From positions 186,001 through 250,000 of the forward strand of contig CAWHLP010000043.1 of the NCBI GenBank assembly GCA_963830205.1: a stretch of 64,000 nucleotides of DNA, given 5' to 3'. Under the pieces are notes generated by a model that did no database searches, was not told the DNA's origin, and was given only the letters and a program-made list of their open reading frames with translations. Origin of the DNA: CAVSRC01 sp963830205. Its GTDB lineage: Bacteria; Pseudomonadota; Alphaproteobacteria; Rhizobiales; Kaistiaceae. Below are positions 34,275 through 46,153 of this stretch, one piece after another; positions within the stretch are counted from its first letter, which is position 1; each line of letters starts with the position of its first letter. The translations under genes and the position numbers were made by a program.

Positions 34275-34773
34275 TCACAGTCCGGCGGCGAAGATCAGCC
34301 CGATGATCACCATGCCCGCGGCAAGGGTCATCGGGAGGACGATGATCTGGACGAGCGCCTCACGCCCGGAGATCGTGCCGGTGGCGATCTCGATATCATC
34401 CTCGACGAATTCCGCGAGAATTCTCTCTGGTCGGACGGTCGCCTGCGCCGCCCCAGCGCCGGTCACGCGCTGCCCGCGATGCCAGCCCGAGGGTCAGGGT
34501 GAAGAAGATCACGGCGAATCCGACAACGCCGAAAAGGTTGAGATCGCTCGCAGGGTCGCTCGTCAAAAAGAACGTGATCGCCAGCAGAAACACAACGACC
34601 AAGCCGGCGGCAAGCGCGATCACCGTCGGATGCACGCCGTGGCCCGGTTCAGTGCGAGCGGCTTGCGTATCCGCTGAAGGTGCGGGTGCGGCCATTCCCC
34701 GCAACCGACGGCGTTCGCTCCCCGGAGCACCCGGAGATCGTTGATGTCTGGCAGCAAGCATGGATTTGGCCAC
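34275..34773 (-). CDS. Small membrane protein with a one-base frame break
   Basis: Two overlapping frames read as one protein of about 165 residues. The first frame starts at a GTG at 34773 with a strong GAGGAGG six bases upstream and carries two helices (TVIALAAGLVVVFLLAITFF and GVVGFAVIFFTLTLG). The second frame continues with WHRGQRVTGAG, a charged loop and a third helix (IIVLPMTLAAGMVIIGLIF) to the stop at 34275. Dropping one G of the GGG near 34489 joins them. I do not recognise a family. An EcfG-like promoter is 48 bp upstream. Alternatively two overlapping genes are present, but the fit of the junction argues against that. Confidence 0.6.
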
Positions 34774-34820
34774 TCGATGCCTCCTCTTTTCCCAAGAGCG
34801 AGACGGTTCGCTGTTTGCCC

Positions 34821-34845
34821 AACTCCCGGCACAGACGAAAGTTCC
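34821..34845 (-). promoter_or_regulatory. EcfG-like promoter of the small membrane protein
   Basis: GGAAC (34845-34841), 16 bases, AGTT (34824-34821) on the minus strand, in the 303-bp gap before lexA. It stands 48 bp before the GTG at 34773. Confidence 0.65.
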
Positions 34846-35008
34846 CGCGGTCTTGCCGCCTCTATTTGTCCGCGAGCAAGTCCGCACACCGCAGAATTCC
34901 GCCAATTTGGCTCAATCCGTGGCCATTCAAAGTCAGCAAATCGCCTCATCCGTGGCCAAATAGCGAAAGCGCCTCCGCCCACCTTTACGGAATCTCAAGG
35001 GGGTTGTG

Positions 35009-35047
35009 GAACACATAAGGAACATGTACTTTGTTCCTGATTTGTAC
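35009..35047. promoter_or_regulatory. Two LexA (SOS) boxes upstream of lexA
   Basis: GAAC-N7-GAAC (35009-35023) is the exact reverse complement of the alphaproteobacterial SOS box GTTC-N7-GTTC. Ten bases on, GTTC-N7-GTAC (35033-35047) is the same box in the other orientation with one mismatch. Both lie within 70 bp of the lexA start, as expected for autoregulation. Confidence 0.85.
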
Positions 35048-35076
35048 CGATTCTGTCGCGCGCGCGGGGCCCCTCC

Positions 35077-35781
35077 ATGCTGACACGCAAGCAACTCGAA
35101 TTGCTCATGTTTGTGCATGAGCGTCTGAAGGAGAGCGGCGTTCCGCCATCCTTCGACGAGATGAAGGATGCCCTCGACCTGCGCTCCAAGTCCGGCATTC
35201 ACCGCCTCATCAAGGCGCTGGAGGAGCGCGGCTTCATCAAGCGCCTGCCCAACCGGGCGCGCGCTCTGGAGGTAATCCGCCTGCCGGAAAACATGCAGTC
35301 GAGCCTGGCGCCGGCCCGCTCTCGCGGCTTTTCGCCGAGCGTCATCGAGGGCAATCTCGGCCGCCTGCGCGAGACGCCGGAGAGCGCCAACTCGAACGAG
35401 CCGGTGCTGGTGCCGGTCATGGGCCGCATCGCCGCCGGCGTGCCGATCGATGCCATCCAGCACCAGAGCCACACCATCGGCATTCCGCCCGATATGCTCA
35501 CCCCCGGCGAGCACTTCGCACTCGAGGTGCGCGGCGATTCCATGATCGAGGCCGGCATCCTCGACGGCGATACCGTGCTCGTCCGCAGGAGCGATACGGC
35601 CGACACCGGCGACATCGTCGTGGCGCTGGTCGACGAGGAAGAGGCCACCCTCAAGCGGCTCCGCCGCAAGGGCGCCTCGATCGCGCTGGAGGCCGCCAAC
35701 CCGGCCTATGAGACGCGCATCTTCGGCCCCGACCGCGTGCGCATCCAGGGCCGCCTCGTCGGCCTCATCCGCCGCTACTAG
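35077..35781 (+). CDS. lexA: SOS repressor LexA
   Basis: LexA represses DNA-repair genes until RecA triggers its self-cleavage. The 234-residue protein has an N-terminal winged helix (LTRKQLELLMFVHERLKESG, in part, and SKSGIHRLIKALEERGFI) and a C-terminal S24 protease domain. The cleavage site is Ala-Gly in RIAAGVPIDA, the catalytic Ser is in EVRGDSMIEAGI, and the Lys is in EEATLKRLRR. The length fits Rhizobiales LexA, which has a longer hinge. ATG 35077 is preceded by two SOS boxes. It is convergent with comEC, with an intergenic repeat between them. Confidence 0.97.
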   Translation: MLTRKQLELLMFVHERLKESGVPPSFDEMKDALDLRSKSGIHRLIKALEERGFIKRLPNRARALEVIRLPENMQSSLAPARSRGFSPSVIEGNLGRLRETPESANSNEPVLVPVMGRIAAGVPIDAIQHQSHTIGIPPDMLTPGEHFALEVRGDSMIEAGILDGDTVLVRRSDTADTGDIVVALVDEEEATLKRLRRKGASIALEAANPAYETRIFGPDRVRIQGRLVGLIRRY

Positions 35782-35789
35782 GGCGGTCC

Positions 35790-35932
35790 GGTCAGTCCAC
35801 TTTCGGCATCTGAAAGAACCCCACCTCCCCCTTTGAGGGGGAGGTCGGATTTCCCCGATTTGCGCGAGCAAACCGGCATTGGAAATCCGGGTTGGGGGTG
35901 CACCGGTCGCGGGAAGGCAAAGCGGTGATGGA
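35790..35932. repeat. Dispersed palindromic repeat, copy A
   Basis: This about 140-bp element recurs at 43850-43988 with high identity. It begins with a GTC-purine-GTCCACT motif, then a CACCTCCCCC / GGGGGAGGT hairpin, then a longer inverted repeat (GGATTTCC ... GGAAATCC enclosing GATTTGCG and GCAAA blocks), and ends near GATGG. It sits just behind the lexA stop, between convergent genes. Confidence 0.85.
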
Positions 35933-36032
35933 GCCGGCCGCGCCGGCGCGTGCAGGCCTGTCTTCCTGGCCTCGCTTCCCGTGTTGTCGTCCCTGCGCAA
36001 ACAGGAACCCTGTAATCGCAGGCGTGCAGGCT

Positions 36033-38267
36033 TCAATTGCCGGCGCCACTTGGCGGCATGAAGGGCCGCCGTACGGAGCCATAGGCGGTCGTCACCCGAA
36101 AGGCCGGCCGGCCCGCGGCATCACTCCCCGTCGCATAGAGCGCGTGGGCGCCGTGCCGATCCACGTCCTCTCGGTCGATGACGAAGGCGCCGCAGCCTGA
36201 GGGCGCCGGGAAGCGCGACACCACCACCGCCGCCATGCGGCAATCCTCCTCCAGCGCCGCGATGCTGCCCGCCACCGCCACCGTCGCCCCGTCCTGCCCG
36301 AACGGCACCACGCAGCCGAGCGGGTCGCAGGCGACGCCCGCCGTCAGGTCCGCCGCGCCGGCCGCACGCCCGTCGCCGTCGGCCCTCAGCCAGTTCTCGA
36401 CCACGAAGGTCTCGCCCTTGCCGTTGACGATGGCGTAGCGCCCGTCGGCCCCGCGCACGGCCACCGTGATCCCGCGGTCGTCGATGAGGATGTCCGGATG
36501 CGGCGCGGTGAGCGCCACCGGCACCGCGAGCGCCATCGGCACCAGCCCGGCGATCCGCCAGCGCTCGCGCCACAGCGCCAGCCACAGGAAGCCGGCCGCC
36601 GTCAGCCCCAGCGCCAGCAGCGGCATCGCCGGCACCACCCCGTAGCCGGCCGACCATTCCGCCGTCTGCCGTGCCACTGCCGTCACCCACGAAAGCCCCC
36701 AGCCCATGACGGTGAGCGGCAGCGCCTCCAGCCCGAACGGCATGAGCATCAGGGCGACCAGCGCCATGGGCATGATCAGCGTGCCGACCAGCGGCATGGC
36801 GGCGAGGTTGGCGACCAGCGTCAGCGGCGCCACCCGCTGGAAGTGGAAGGCGGCAAGCGGCGCCGTCGCCAGCCCTGCGATCAGCGAGGTCACCGCCAGG
36901 CTCACCGCGGCCCGCCGCACCCGGCCGAGGACGCCGGCGGCAGCGCGCGTGTCGAGGGCGGGGCGCCGCTCCTGCCAGGCGGTGATCGCCTCGTAGCCGG
37001 CGATCAACGCCACGGTTGCGGCAAAGGACATCTGGAAGCTCGCCGTCGTCAGGCTCTCCGGTGCCAGCACCAGGATGGCGAAGGCGGCGAGCGCCACGTT
37101 GCGCAGCGTGATCGCCGGCCGGTCGAGCATCACCGCGATCAGCATGACGGCGAGCATGACGAAGGCACGCTGCGTCGCGATGCCGGCGCCGGAGATGCCG
37201 AGATAGCCGGCGGCGACGGCGAGCGCGCCGCCTGCCGCCCATTTCTTGATCGGCCGGTTGAGCGCGAGCCCGGCGGAAAGCGCCAGCAGGGCGCGGATCA
37301 GCCAGAAGGCGGCGCCGGCGACGAGTGCCATGTGCAGGCCGGAGATGGCCAGCATGTGCGCCAGGCCGGAGGCACGCATGGCCTCCTGGGTGGCCTCGGA
37401 GATGCCGCCGCGGTCGCCAACGACCAGCGCCGCGGCAAGATGGCCCGTGTCGCCGGGGAGCGCCGCCTCGATCCGCCGGCGGATGAGGTCGCGGAGATGC
37501 TCCAGCGGCTCGGAGAGGCGGATCGCCAGCGGCGCCGGCCCGAGTTCGGCTGCTGGCTTGGCGGCGCCATAGGCGAAGCCGACCGCGCCGATTCCGTCGT
37601 AATAGGCGACGCGGGCGAAGTCGTAGCCGCCGGGCATGACGGCGCCGCCCGGCGGCTGCAGCCGCGCCGTCAGCGTGATCGCGTCGCCGACCGACAGGGC
37701 GTCCGCCTTGCTGCGCACGGTGACGCGCACCAGCCGCGGCGGCGGCGCCGGTCCGCCATTCATGTCGTGGACAAGCAGTTGCAGGCGCACCCCGTTCCGC
37801 CCCGCCTCCTCGCGCGCCGCGATCCAGCCGGAGACGGTCACCGTCGCCTCCCGCGCCATCACCGGCGCCGCCACCTGGTCGGTCCGCACCTTGGCCGCGA
37901 ACAGGCCACAGGCGAGGCAGGCCGCCACCACCAGCAGCCGGAAGGCGGTGACGCGCAGGCGGGCGCTCCACGCCGCCGCGATGAGGATCGCCGCCGCGCC
38001 GCCGAGCGCCGGTGCCCACGGCTCGGCCGGCAGGGCGAAATAGACGAGGATGCCGCTGCCGAAGGCGACCGGCAGCCACAGGAAGCCGCGCCCGGCATCG
38101 ATCTCGCGCTCGAAGGTGGCGGCAAGGCTGAGCCGCATCGCGTCGAGCCGGGCGGCGAGCCCGCCGAGCGGCCCCGGCGGGCCGAAGGGCAGCGCCCGGC
38201 CCTGCCGGTCCGTTGTCGTCCCGGTGCCGTCCTTGACTGCGGTCCCTTCGCGGCCGTCGCTCGCCAT
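36033..38267 (-). CDS. comEC: DNA uptake channel / competence protein ComEC
   Basis: The 744-residue protein has the ComEC domain order: an N-terminal OB-like DUF4131 part with two or three helices, the central competence domain with about seven helices, and a C-terminal soluble part related to the metallo-beta-lactamase region but degenerate. The diagnostic motifs are GDRGGISEATQEAMRASGLAHML (in part) and AISGLHMALVAG. ComEC carries single-stranded DNA across the inner membrane in transformation, and Rhizobiales carry it even where competence is not demonstrated. The ATG at 38267 is used. It is downstream of glnS on the same strand, with about 155 bp between. Confidence 0.93.
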   Translation of the reverse strand: MASDGREGTAVKDGTGTTTDRQGRALPFGPPGPLGGLAARLDAMRLSLAATFEREIDAGRGFLWLPVAFGSGILVYFALPAEPWAPALGGAAAILIAAAWSARLRVTAFRLLVVAACLACGLFAAKVRTDQVAAPVMAREATVTVSGWIAAREEAGRNGVRLQLLVHDMNGGPAPPPRLVRVTVRSKADALSVGDAITLTARLQPPGGAVMPGGYDFARVAYYDGIGAVGFAYGAAKPAAELGPAPLAIRLSEPLEHLRDLIRRRIEAALPGDTGHLAAALVVGDRGGISEATQEAMRASGLAHMLAISGLHMALVAGAAFWLIRALLALSAGLALNRPIKKWAAGGALAVAAGYLGISGAGIATQRAFVMLAVMLIAVMLDRPAITLRNVALAAFAILVLAPESLTTASFQMSFAATVALIAGYEAITAWQERRPALDTRAAAGVLGRVRRAAVSLAVTSLIAGLATAPLAAFHFQRVAPLTLVANLAAMPLVGTLIMPMALVALMLMPFGLEALPLTVMGWGLSWVTAVARQTAEWSAGYGVVPAMPLLALGLTAAGFLWLALWRERWRIAGLVPMALAVPVALTAPHPDILIDDRGITVAVRGADGRYAIVNGKGETFVVENWLRADGDGRAAGAADLTAGVACDPLGCVVPFGQDGATVAVAGSIAALEEDCRMAAVVVSRFPAPSGCGAFVIDREDVDRHGAHALYATGSDAAGRPAFRVTTAYGSVRRPFMPPSGAGN

Positions 38268-38381
38268 GCCCGCCCTGCCCGTCGGCCATGCTAGCGCGGG
38301 TTGTGGCGGTTGTCAGATGGCGCGTCGGTCGGCGCCGCTATTGCCCTCCACCGCGACCTCCCCCTTTCAGCGGGAGCAGTA

Positions 38382-38401
38382 GCGCAGCGTGCGTGCTGCG
38401 C
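38382..38401 (-). terminator. Hairpin downstream of glnS
   Basis: GCGCAGC (38382-38388) and GCTGCGC (38395-38401) form a 7-bp stem with a six-base loop in the gap after the glnS stop. There is no clear T-run, so a terminator role is only possible. Confidence 0.4.
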
Positions 38402-38424
38402 AGCATCGGGGAACGGAGGCTCCC

Positions 38425-40107
<1,683 letters not shown>

Positions 40108-40317
40108 TGAGGAATCCTTGGTGGCCGGCATGCGTCGTTCCCGGCCTTGCGCCGTCTATCTGCCAAATCCGGGGGAGAAGGCCAAGAGCCAGGTCAAATC
40201 AGCGGGTGCGAACCCGAGGCGGGTTGTCGCTGCAGCGGTCCATCCTTCGCGGGAGACAGGCGAAATCTCATCTTTCCCATGACGTATCAATAGCATACTG
40301 CGTTGCCCGTACCGCAG

Positions 40318-40344
40318 CCCGGATGGAGCGAAGCGCAATCCGGG
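40318..40344. repeat. REP-like hairpin element
   Basis: CCCGGAT (40318-40324) and ATCCGGG (40338-40344) flank GGAGCGAAGCGCA. This core resembles a short palindromic repeat that is scattered through many Rhizobiales genomes; only one copy is seen here. It lies between glnS and the acetyltransferase. Confidence 0.5.
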
Positions 40345-40373
40345 CACGGGCCCCCGCAATCCGGTTCCCTCGG

Positions 40374-40883
40374 CTACGGCACCAGCGCCTTGGCCATCAG
40401 AACATCGTCGAAATAGCGCTCGCCGATCTTCACCGCGTTCTTCTCCAGCCCGTATTCGACGAAACCGAGGCTGGTATAGAGCCGCCGCGCGTTCATGTTG
40501 CCACGCTCAACGGAAAGGTTCACCTGCTCCACCCGGCCCCTGGCGTGCTCCAGCACCGCCTCGATCAGCTTCCGCGCCACCCCGGCGCTGCGCGCCTTCG
40601 GCCGCACATAGACCGCCCACAACTCTCCCTTGTGCGCCACGCGCACCTTGGGAACCACGTGCAGTCCTGCGATTCCAATGAGTTCCTCGCCATGGAAGGC
40701 ACCGAACATATCGGCGTTGGTCAGCATTTCGCCAAAGCCCTCCGGCGGCTTCGCCTTCTCGCTGGCGTAGTCGCTGAGGAAGGCTTCCGGCGCCGTCTTC
40801 AGCGCCTCCAACCGGATTTCGCGGAAAATCCCGGTATCCGGCCCAGCTTCCAGCCGGCGAATGACGAAATCCGGAAAATCCAT
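40374..40883 (-). CDS. GNAT-family N-acetyltransferase
   Basis: The 169-residue protein has the GNAT fold: FREIRLEALKTAPEAF at the N-terminus, the acetyl-CoA loop VRPKARSAGVARKLIEAVLEHA (in part) and the C-terminal SVERGNMNARRLYTSLGFVEYG motif with NMNARRLY. The target is unknown; small-molecule or protein N-acetylation is likely. The ATG at 40883 has GAAGG upstream. It is divergent from gltX, with an 84-bp spacer. Confidence 0.92.
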   Translation of the reverse strand: MDFPDFVIRRLEAGPDTGIFREIRLEALKTAPEAFLSDYASEKAKPPEGFGEMLTNADMFGAFHGEELIGIAGLHVVPKVRVAHKGELWAVYVRPKARSAGVARKLIEAVLEHARGRVEQVNLSVERGNMNARRLYTSLGFVEYGLEKNAVKIGERYFDDVLMAKALVP

Positions 40884-40967
40884 GGCTGACTTTTGCCTTC
40901 TGGGGCTGACATCGCGCGCCGCACCTATGGTACAGCACGCCGGCCCGCGCAATCACGTCCGCTCACC

Positions 40968-42389
40968 ATGTCCGCACCCGTCGTCACCCGCTTCGCCCCC
41001 TCGCCCACCGGCTTCCTGCATATCGGCGGGGCGCGCACCGCGCTGTTCAACTGGCTCTATGCCCGCCACACCGGCGGCAGGATGCTGCTCAGGATCGAGG
41101 ACACCGACCGCGAGCGCTCCACCGACGCGGCGATCGCCGCCATCCTCGGCGGGCTCACCTGGCTCGGCCTCACCTGGGACGGCGACACGGTGCACCAGTT
41201 CGCCCGCGCTGAGCGCCATCGCGCGGCGGCGGAGAGCCTGGTCGCCTCCGGCCGCGCCTATTACGCCTATGACACCGCCGAGGAATTGAACGCGATGCGT
41301 GCCGCCGCGCGCGCCGAGGGCCGCTTCGCCCGCTATGACGGGCGCTGGCGCGACCGTTCGCCGGCCGAGGCCCCGCCCGGCGTCTCCCCGGTCATCCGCG
41401 TCAAGGCGCCGATCGGCGGCGAGACCGTGATCGACGACCGCGTCCAGGGCCGCGTCGCCTTCCCCAATGGCGACCTCGACGATTTCATCATCCTGCGCTC
41501 GGACGGCACGCCGACCTACATGCTCGCCGTCGTCGTCGACGACCACGACATGGGCGTCACCCATATCATCCGCGGCGACGACCACCTGACCAATGGCGGC
41601 CGCCAGAAGATCCTCTACGACGCCCTCGGCTGGGACCTGCCGGTCATGGCCCACATCCCGCTCATCCACGGGCCGGACGGCGCCAAGCTCTCCAAGCGCC
41701 ACGGGGCCCTCGGCGTCGAAGCCTACCGCGCCATGGGCTACCTGCCCGAGGCCCTCATCAACTACCTCGTCCGCCTCGGCTGGAGCCACGGCGACGACGA
41801 GATCATGGCGCTCGACGACATGATCGCCTGGTTCGATATCGCCGACATCAACAAGGGCGCGGCGCGCTTTGACTTTGCCAAGCTGGAGAGCGTCGACGCC
41901 CACTACCTGCGCCGGCAGTCGGACGACGCGCTCTACGATACGCTGGTGACCGCCCTGCCCCATCTCCCCGATGGCCCGGCCTTCGCGGCGAAGCTCGCGC
42001 GCCACGGCGCCGCCGTGAAGGCCGCCCTGCCGCTCCTCAAGGAGCGCGCCAAGACCTTGAACGACCTCATCGCCGGCGCCCATTTCATCGTCGCCGAGCG
42101 GCCATTGGCCGTGGACGCGGCAGCCGCCGCCCTGCTCGACGCCGATGCCCGCCAACTGCTGAGCCGTCTCAGGCCGGTGCTGGAGGCGCTCGCCGACTGG
42201 TCGGTCGCCGCCACCGAAGGCGCGGTGAAGACCTTCGCCGCCGAGCATGACCTCAAGCTCGGCAAGGTGGCGCAGCCGCTGCGCGCGGCCCTCACCGGCC
42301 GTGCCGCCTCGCCCGGCATCTTCGAAGTTCTGGTCATCCTCGGGCGGGCCGAAAGCCTCGCCCGCATCGCCGATCAGGCGGCAAGCTGA
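40968..42389 (+). CDS. gltX: Glutamyl-tRNA synthetase
   Basis: GluRS charges tRNA-Glu. The 473-residue class I enzyme has the HIGH variant FLHIGGARTA at residues 15-24, the IRGDDHLTN motif and the KMSKS variant AKLSKRHG near residue 245. The anticodon-binding C-terminal domain is present. Start ATG 40968 is chosen because the conserved VTRFAPSPTG begins seven residues later. With GlnRS encoded nearby, this copy may be a discriminating GluRS, or a second gltX may exist elsewhere as in other alphaproteobacteria. It is 131 bp upstream of gltA. Confidence 0.97.
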   Translation: MSAPVVTRFAPSPTGFLHIGGARTALFNWLYARHTGGRMLLRIEDTDRERSTDAAIAAILGGLTWLGLTWDGDTVHQFARAERHRAAAESLVASGRAYYAYDTAEELNAMRAAARAEGRFARYDGRWRDRSPAEAPPGVSPVIRVKAPIGGETVIDDRVQGRVAFPNGDLDDFIILRSDGTPTYMLAVVVDDHDMGVTHIIRGDDHLTNGGRQKILYDALGWDLPVMAHIPLIHGPDGAKLSKRHGALGVEAYRAMGYLPEALINYLVRLGWSHGDDEIMALDDMIAWFDIADINKGAARFDFAKLESVDAHYLRRQSDDALYDTLVTALPHLPDGPAFAAKLARHGAAVKAALPLLKERAKTLNDLIAGAHFIVAERPLAVDAAAAALLDADARQLLSRLRPVLEALADWSVAATEGAVKTFAAEHDLKLGKVAQPLRAALTGRAASPGIFEVLVILGRAESLARIADQAAS

Positions 42390-42452
42390 CGCGCTTGCTG
42401 TGACGCCAAGGCGCGCTATTTATGCCGCTCTGCCCACCTCCGCGCGATGGAC

Positions 42453-42469
42453 TTGTTGCGTCGCAACAA
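42453..42469. promoter_or_regulatory. Perfect palindrome upstream of gltA
   Basis: TTGTTGCG-T-CGCAACAA is an 8-bp inverted repeat around one base, 52 bp before the gltA start. The short spacing is typical of a dimeric repressor or activator operator rather than of an RNA hairpin. Confidence 0.5.
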
Positions 42470-42520
42470 ATACAATTCGCGCATCTCATTCGATAATCTC
42501 AACGATAAGGCGCTTGGTTT

Positions 42521-43837
<1,317 letters not shown>

Positions 43838-43849
43838 CGCTCGATCGCC

Positions 43850-43988
43850 AGTCGGTCCACTCCCGACGTCCGTTGTTGCCACCTCCCCCCTTGTGGGGGA
43901 GGTCGGATTTCCCCGATTTGCGTGAGCAAATCGGCCTTGGAAATCCGTGTGGGGGGTGCCCCGGCGCGGGGAGGCACCAAGCCGATGG
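43850..43988. repeat. Dispersed palindromic repeat, copy B
   Basis: This copy matches 35790-35932 in order and detail: the GTC-GTCCACT start, the CCTCCCCCC / GGGGGAGG hairpin, the GGATTTCC ... GGAAATCC inverted repeat and the GATGG end. It lies 12 bp behind gltA, between convergent genes, just as copy A lies behind lexA. Confidence 0.85.
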
Positions 43989-44045
43989 CGCGGGCTCAAG
44001 TCCGCGGGAACTCTGCCTCGATCGCCGTGCCGGCGCGGCGCTCCA

Positions 44046-45269
44046 TCAGCGTCGTGCCAATACCCCTCTCCGTTCGGCCAACGCCTGCGACACCTGCCGC
44101 TCTTTCAGCGTCTCCAGGATCGCCTGCGCCGCCCGCACACTCGGTGCCGGCCCGGCCGGGTCCATCAGCCTCTCCAGCCGCTGGAAGGCGGCAAGCTGTG
44201 CCGCCCGCTCGGCGCCTTCGCCAAGCAGCGGCGCCAGCGCCGCGGCAAGCCGCTCCGGCTCGCTGTCGCCATCGATGAATTCGGGGATGGCGCGATCGTC
44301 GAGGATCAGGTTGGGCAGAACGATCGACTTGGCCGTGAGCATGAACCTGAACGGCCGCACCAGCGGGTCGGTGCGATAGGCCACCACCATCGGCACGGCG
44401 GCAAGCGCCAGCTCCAGCGACACCGTGCCGGAGGCGGCGAGCGCCGCATGCGCCCGCCGGAAGGCCTTGAGCTTCTCCGCCTCGCCCTCGACGATCGTCG
44501 GCTTCACCGGCCAGTCGGCGGCGCGCGCGCGGATCTCGCCCGCGAGCCGCGGCACCGCCGGCAGCAGCACTTCGAGCGGTCCGCATTGCTCCGCCACCCG
44601 GCGCACCGTCTCGCCGAAGGGCGCCATCAGGCGGCTGACCTCGCTCCGCCGGCTGCCGGGCAGCACCAGCAGCACCGGCGGTGTGCCGGCCGCGATGGGC
44701 GGGCGCTCGTCGGGCGCTCCGCGATAGTCGCCAAGGCGGGCGATCAGCGGGTGGCCGACATAAGTGGTGGGCGGCCCGCCGAGACGCCGGTGGACCTCCG
44801 GCTCGAACGGCAGGATGGCGAGCAGCCGGTCGACGAAGCGCGCCATGCGCCGCGCCCGCCCCGGCCAATAGGCCCACACCGTCGGCGATACGTAGTCGAC
44901 GACCGTGATCAGCGGGTTCCGCCGCCGCACGCGCTTGGCCACGCGCAGGCTGAACGCCGGACAGTCGATGGCGACCAGCAGGTCGGGCTTCGCCGCGAGG
45001 ACCGCCCTCACCGTCTGGCCGAGCCGGCGTGCCAGGTTCGGCAGGCGGGCGAGCACCGCCGTCACCCCATGGAGCGCGATCTCCTCCATCGGGAAGAGCG
45101 AGGCGAGGCCGTTGCGCGCCCATGCGCTGGCCGCCGACCCCGGAGAAGCGCACCGCGCCACCGGTCGCCTCGAGAGCGCCTGCATCAGCCCGGCGCCGAG
45201 CATGTCGCCCGATTCCTCGCCGGCAATCAGGAAAACCTTGAGCGGCGCGCCTCTGCGGTCGCCGGTCAT
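44046..45269 (-). CDS. lpxB: Lipid-A-disaccharide synthase LpxB, short frame excursion
   Basis: LpxB joins UDP-2,3-diacylglucosamine and lipid X. The 407-residue protein has the N-terminal VFLIAGEESGDMLGAGLMQAL (in part), VDYVSPTVWAYWPGRA, LPGSRRSEV and LALAAVPMVVAYR motifs. About 20 residues (45112-45175) read as nonsense (ARCASPGSAASAWARN), whereas another frame gives the expected VRFSGVGGQRMGAQ. Two nearby indels that sum to three bases explain this. The rest is normal. The ATG overlaps the lpxI stop (ATGA). Last gene of fabZ-lpxA-lpxI-lpxB. Confidence 0.92.
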   Translation of the reverse strand: MTGDRRGAPLKVFLIAGEESGDMLGAGLMQALSRRPVARCASPGSAASAWARNGLASLFPMEEIALHGVTAVLARLPNLARRLGQTVRAVLAAKPDLLVAIDCPAFSLRVAKRVRRRNPLITVVDYVSPTVWAYWPGRARRMARFVDRLLAILPFEPEVHRRLGGPPTTYVGHPLIARLGDYRGAPDERPPIAAGTPPVLLVLPGSRRSEVSRLMAPFGETVRRVAEQCGPLEVLLPAVPRLAGEIRARAADWPVKPTIVEGEAEKLKAFRRAHAALAASGTVSLELALAAVPMVVAYRTDPLVRPFRFMLTAKSIVLPNLILDDRAIPEFIDGDSEPERLAAALAPLLGEGAERAAQLAAFQRLERLMDPAGPAPSVRAAQAILETLKERQVSQALAERRGVLARR

Positions 45270-46153
45270 GGCCCCGGCCTGGTCTCGCCACCGGCCACGG
45301 CCAGGATGAAGGTGCCGGTTTCCTCGGCCGCATCAAGCGTCTCGGCGCGTTCGGCGATCATCACCCGGCCGGCCTCGACGACGATGCCGGCAAGCCCCGC
45401 CTTGACCACCGCGGTGACCGTGCGCGGGCCGATGGTCGGCATGTCGACGCGCAGGTCCTGCTGCGGCTTGGAGCACTTGGCCAGCACCCCGGCGCGGCCC
45501 GGCCATTTCACCCGGCCCCTGACACGCAGGTCGCTGACCCGTTCGAGCATGGCGTCGGTGCCTTCCGCCGCCTCGACCGCCACCACCAGCCCATTGACCG
45601 CCACCGCACCCTGGCCGATGTCGTGCTCGCCGATGACCCGGGCGGCATTCATGGCGACGCGGGCATCGTCGAGCATCGCCTGGCCGGCGCGCGGGCCGGC
45701 AAGCTGGCCCGCTCTGGCCACCAGCTCCGGCGCCACCTCGTGGGCGCCGATCACCCGGAAGCCGCACTCCTCCAGGTAGGCGATGAGGTTGCCGAGCACG
45801 GTGTCGTCGCCACCGATGACCGATTTGAGGATGCGCGGCAGCAGGCGCAGCGTGCTGAGGTCGAGCATCCCCATGCTGTGGAAGTCCGGCCGCCGGCTGA
45901 TCGAACCGATGAGCACGACGTCGCGTGCCCCGTGCGCCGAAATCATCTGTTCGACGCTGCCCAGATGGCCCCACTTGATGCTCTTGTAGGGGAAGGACTC
46001 CTTCAGCCTGTCGTCGGCCTCGCCCTCGAGCCCGATGACCAGCACCTTGCGCCCCGCCGCAGCGGCGGCGTTTGCCACCTGCAGGGGAACGCTGCCGCCG
46101 GCCGCCAGGATCGCCAGCGGCTCGCCCGCGGCCTCAGGCGTCCACGTCGTCAT
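45266..46153 (-). CDS. lpxI: UDP-2,3-diacylglucosamine pyrophosphatase LpxI
   Basis: LpxI is the alphaproteobacterial replacement for LpxH and makes lipid X from UDP-2,3-diacylglucosamine. The 295-residue protein has LAILAAGGSVPLQVANAA (N-terminal domain), IGSISRRPDF, and the DUF1009 core GAHEVAPELV plus DMPTIGPRTV and LAGIVVEAGRVMIAER. The start at ATG 46153 overlaps the 3' end of lpxA by 20 bp. Its stop overlaps the lpxB start. The order lpxA-lpxI-lpxB is standard for this class. Confidence 0.95.
   Translation of the reverse strand: MTTWTPEAAGEPLAILAAGGSVPLQVANAAAAAGRKVLVIGLEGEADDRLKESFPYKSIKWGHLGSVEQMISAHGARDVVLIGSISRRPDFHSMGMLDLSTLRLLPRILKSVIGGDDTVLGNLIAYLEECGFRVIGAHEVAPELVARAGQLAGPRAGQAMLDDARVAMNAARVIGEHDIGQGAVAVNGLVVAVEAAEGTDAMLERVSDLRVRGRVKWPGRAGVLAKCSKPQQDLRVDMPTIGPRTVTAVVKAGLAGIVVEAGRVMIAERAETLDAAEETGTFILAVAGGETRPGP

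Noticed and set aside
36498..38294. 598-codon plus-strand frame opposite comEC
   Set aside because: Arg/Gly/His-rich low-complexity reading with no motif; it is the shadow of comEC. The 722-codon minus-strand frame over the same gene is rejected for the same reason.
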